6,560 nucleotides of DNA from positions 1 to 6,560 of the forward strand of contig JBBRPS010000597.1 in the NCBI GenBank assembly GCA_038227745.1, in the 5' to 3' direction. Positions 6,497-6,560 of the stretch are shown one piece after another (within the stretch, counting starts at the first letter, position 1; each line of letters starts with the position of its first letter). Origin of the DNA: DASPXY01 sp038227745. GTDB taxonomy: Bacteria > Planctomycetota > Planctomycetia > Gemmatales > Gemmataceae. The notes below the pieces were generated by a model. The model saw only the letters and a list, made by a program, of their open reading frames with translations, ran no database searches and had not been told where the DNA came from. Position numbers and translations under genes: made by a program.

Positions 6497-6535
6497 GATA
6501 AGCACCCCTCGCTGGCGCGTCGGGCTTGTGTCGCC
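6497..6535 (-). repeat. Intergenic stretch resembling a planctomycete dispersed repeat
   Basis: Read on the minus strand this segment contains ACACAAGCCCGACGCGCCAG followed by CGAGGGG, close to a motif (ACAAGCCCGA, GCGC, GCGAGGG) that I recall as frequent in planctomycete intergenic DNA. Its accidental translation HKPDAPARG appears in many spurious predicted proteins from that phylum. Only one copy is in the window, so dispersal is not shown here. The rest of 6356-6560 holds no gene I can support. A TATACT at 6483-6488 could be a -10 element, but it has no well-spaced -35. Confidence 0.35.
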
Positions 6536-6560
6536 GTTGACCGCCCCTCCCATACAAGCC

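Noticed and set aside
6300..6557. A minus-strand open frame of 85 codons containing HKPDAPARG
   Set aside because: It overlaps the end of copA, has Arg/Gly/Pro-rich shadow composition, and its only recognisable text comes from the repeat-like element.

Overview
The window is very GC-rich bacterial DNA. Its gene style and repeats suggest a planctomycete, most likely near the Gemmata group. The evidence is a large membrane-anchored double von Willebrand factor A (vWA) protein of a kind common in that phylum, little use of Shine-Dalgarno sites at some starts, and dispersed-repeat-like motifs between and inside genes. The placement is an inference from sequence style, not a database match.

Layout. 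(1) Positions 1-199, minus strand: the first 66 codons of a secreted lipoprotein that runs off the left edge. It has a clear lipobox and a strong ribosome binding site. (2) Positions 200-778: no intact gene. This stretch holds an AT-rich patch that may carry divergent promoters, a small plus-strand reading frame (305-661) that looks like a real gene broken by two compensating frame changes, an 8-bp-arm palindrome at the first break, and a long hairpin (693-758) just upstream of the next gene. (3) Positions 779-3610, plus strand: a 943-residue membrane protein with two vWA domains, a glutamine-amidotransferase-like module and three membrane segments. (4) Positions 3695-6355, plus strand: an 886-residue copper/silver P1B-1 ATPase (CopA type). 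Its N-terminus carries two YHS domains followed by two CPM...CPKCGM heavy-metal-binding motifs, with no classical HMA domain seen. (5) Positions 6356-6560: no gene. It holds two short hairpins and a stretch resembling a planctomycete dispersed repeat.

How the genes relate. The lipoprotein diverges from everything else. The vWA gene and copA point the same way with an 84-nt gap. copA has its own strong ribosome binding site and is functionally self-contained, so I do not infer a shared pathway. The vWA protein resembles those found near MoxR/DUF58/Bat-type genes, but none of those partners is visible here. I found no defence system, CRISPR array, RNA gene, transposase or attachment site. The points most worth a second look are the broken gene, the repeats (one apparently inserted in frame in the vWA gene) and the duplicated metal-binding N-terminus of the ATPase.
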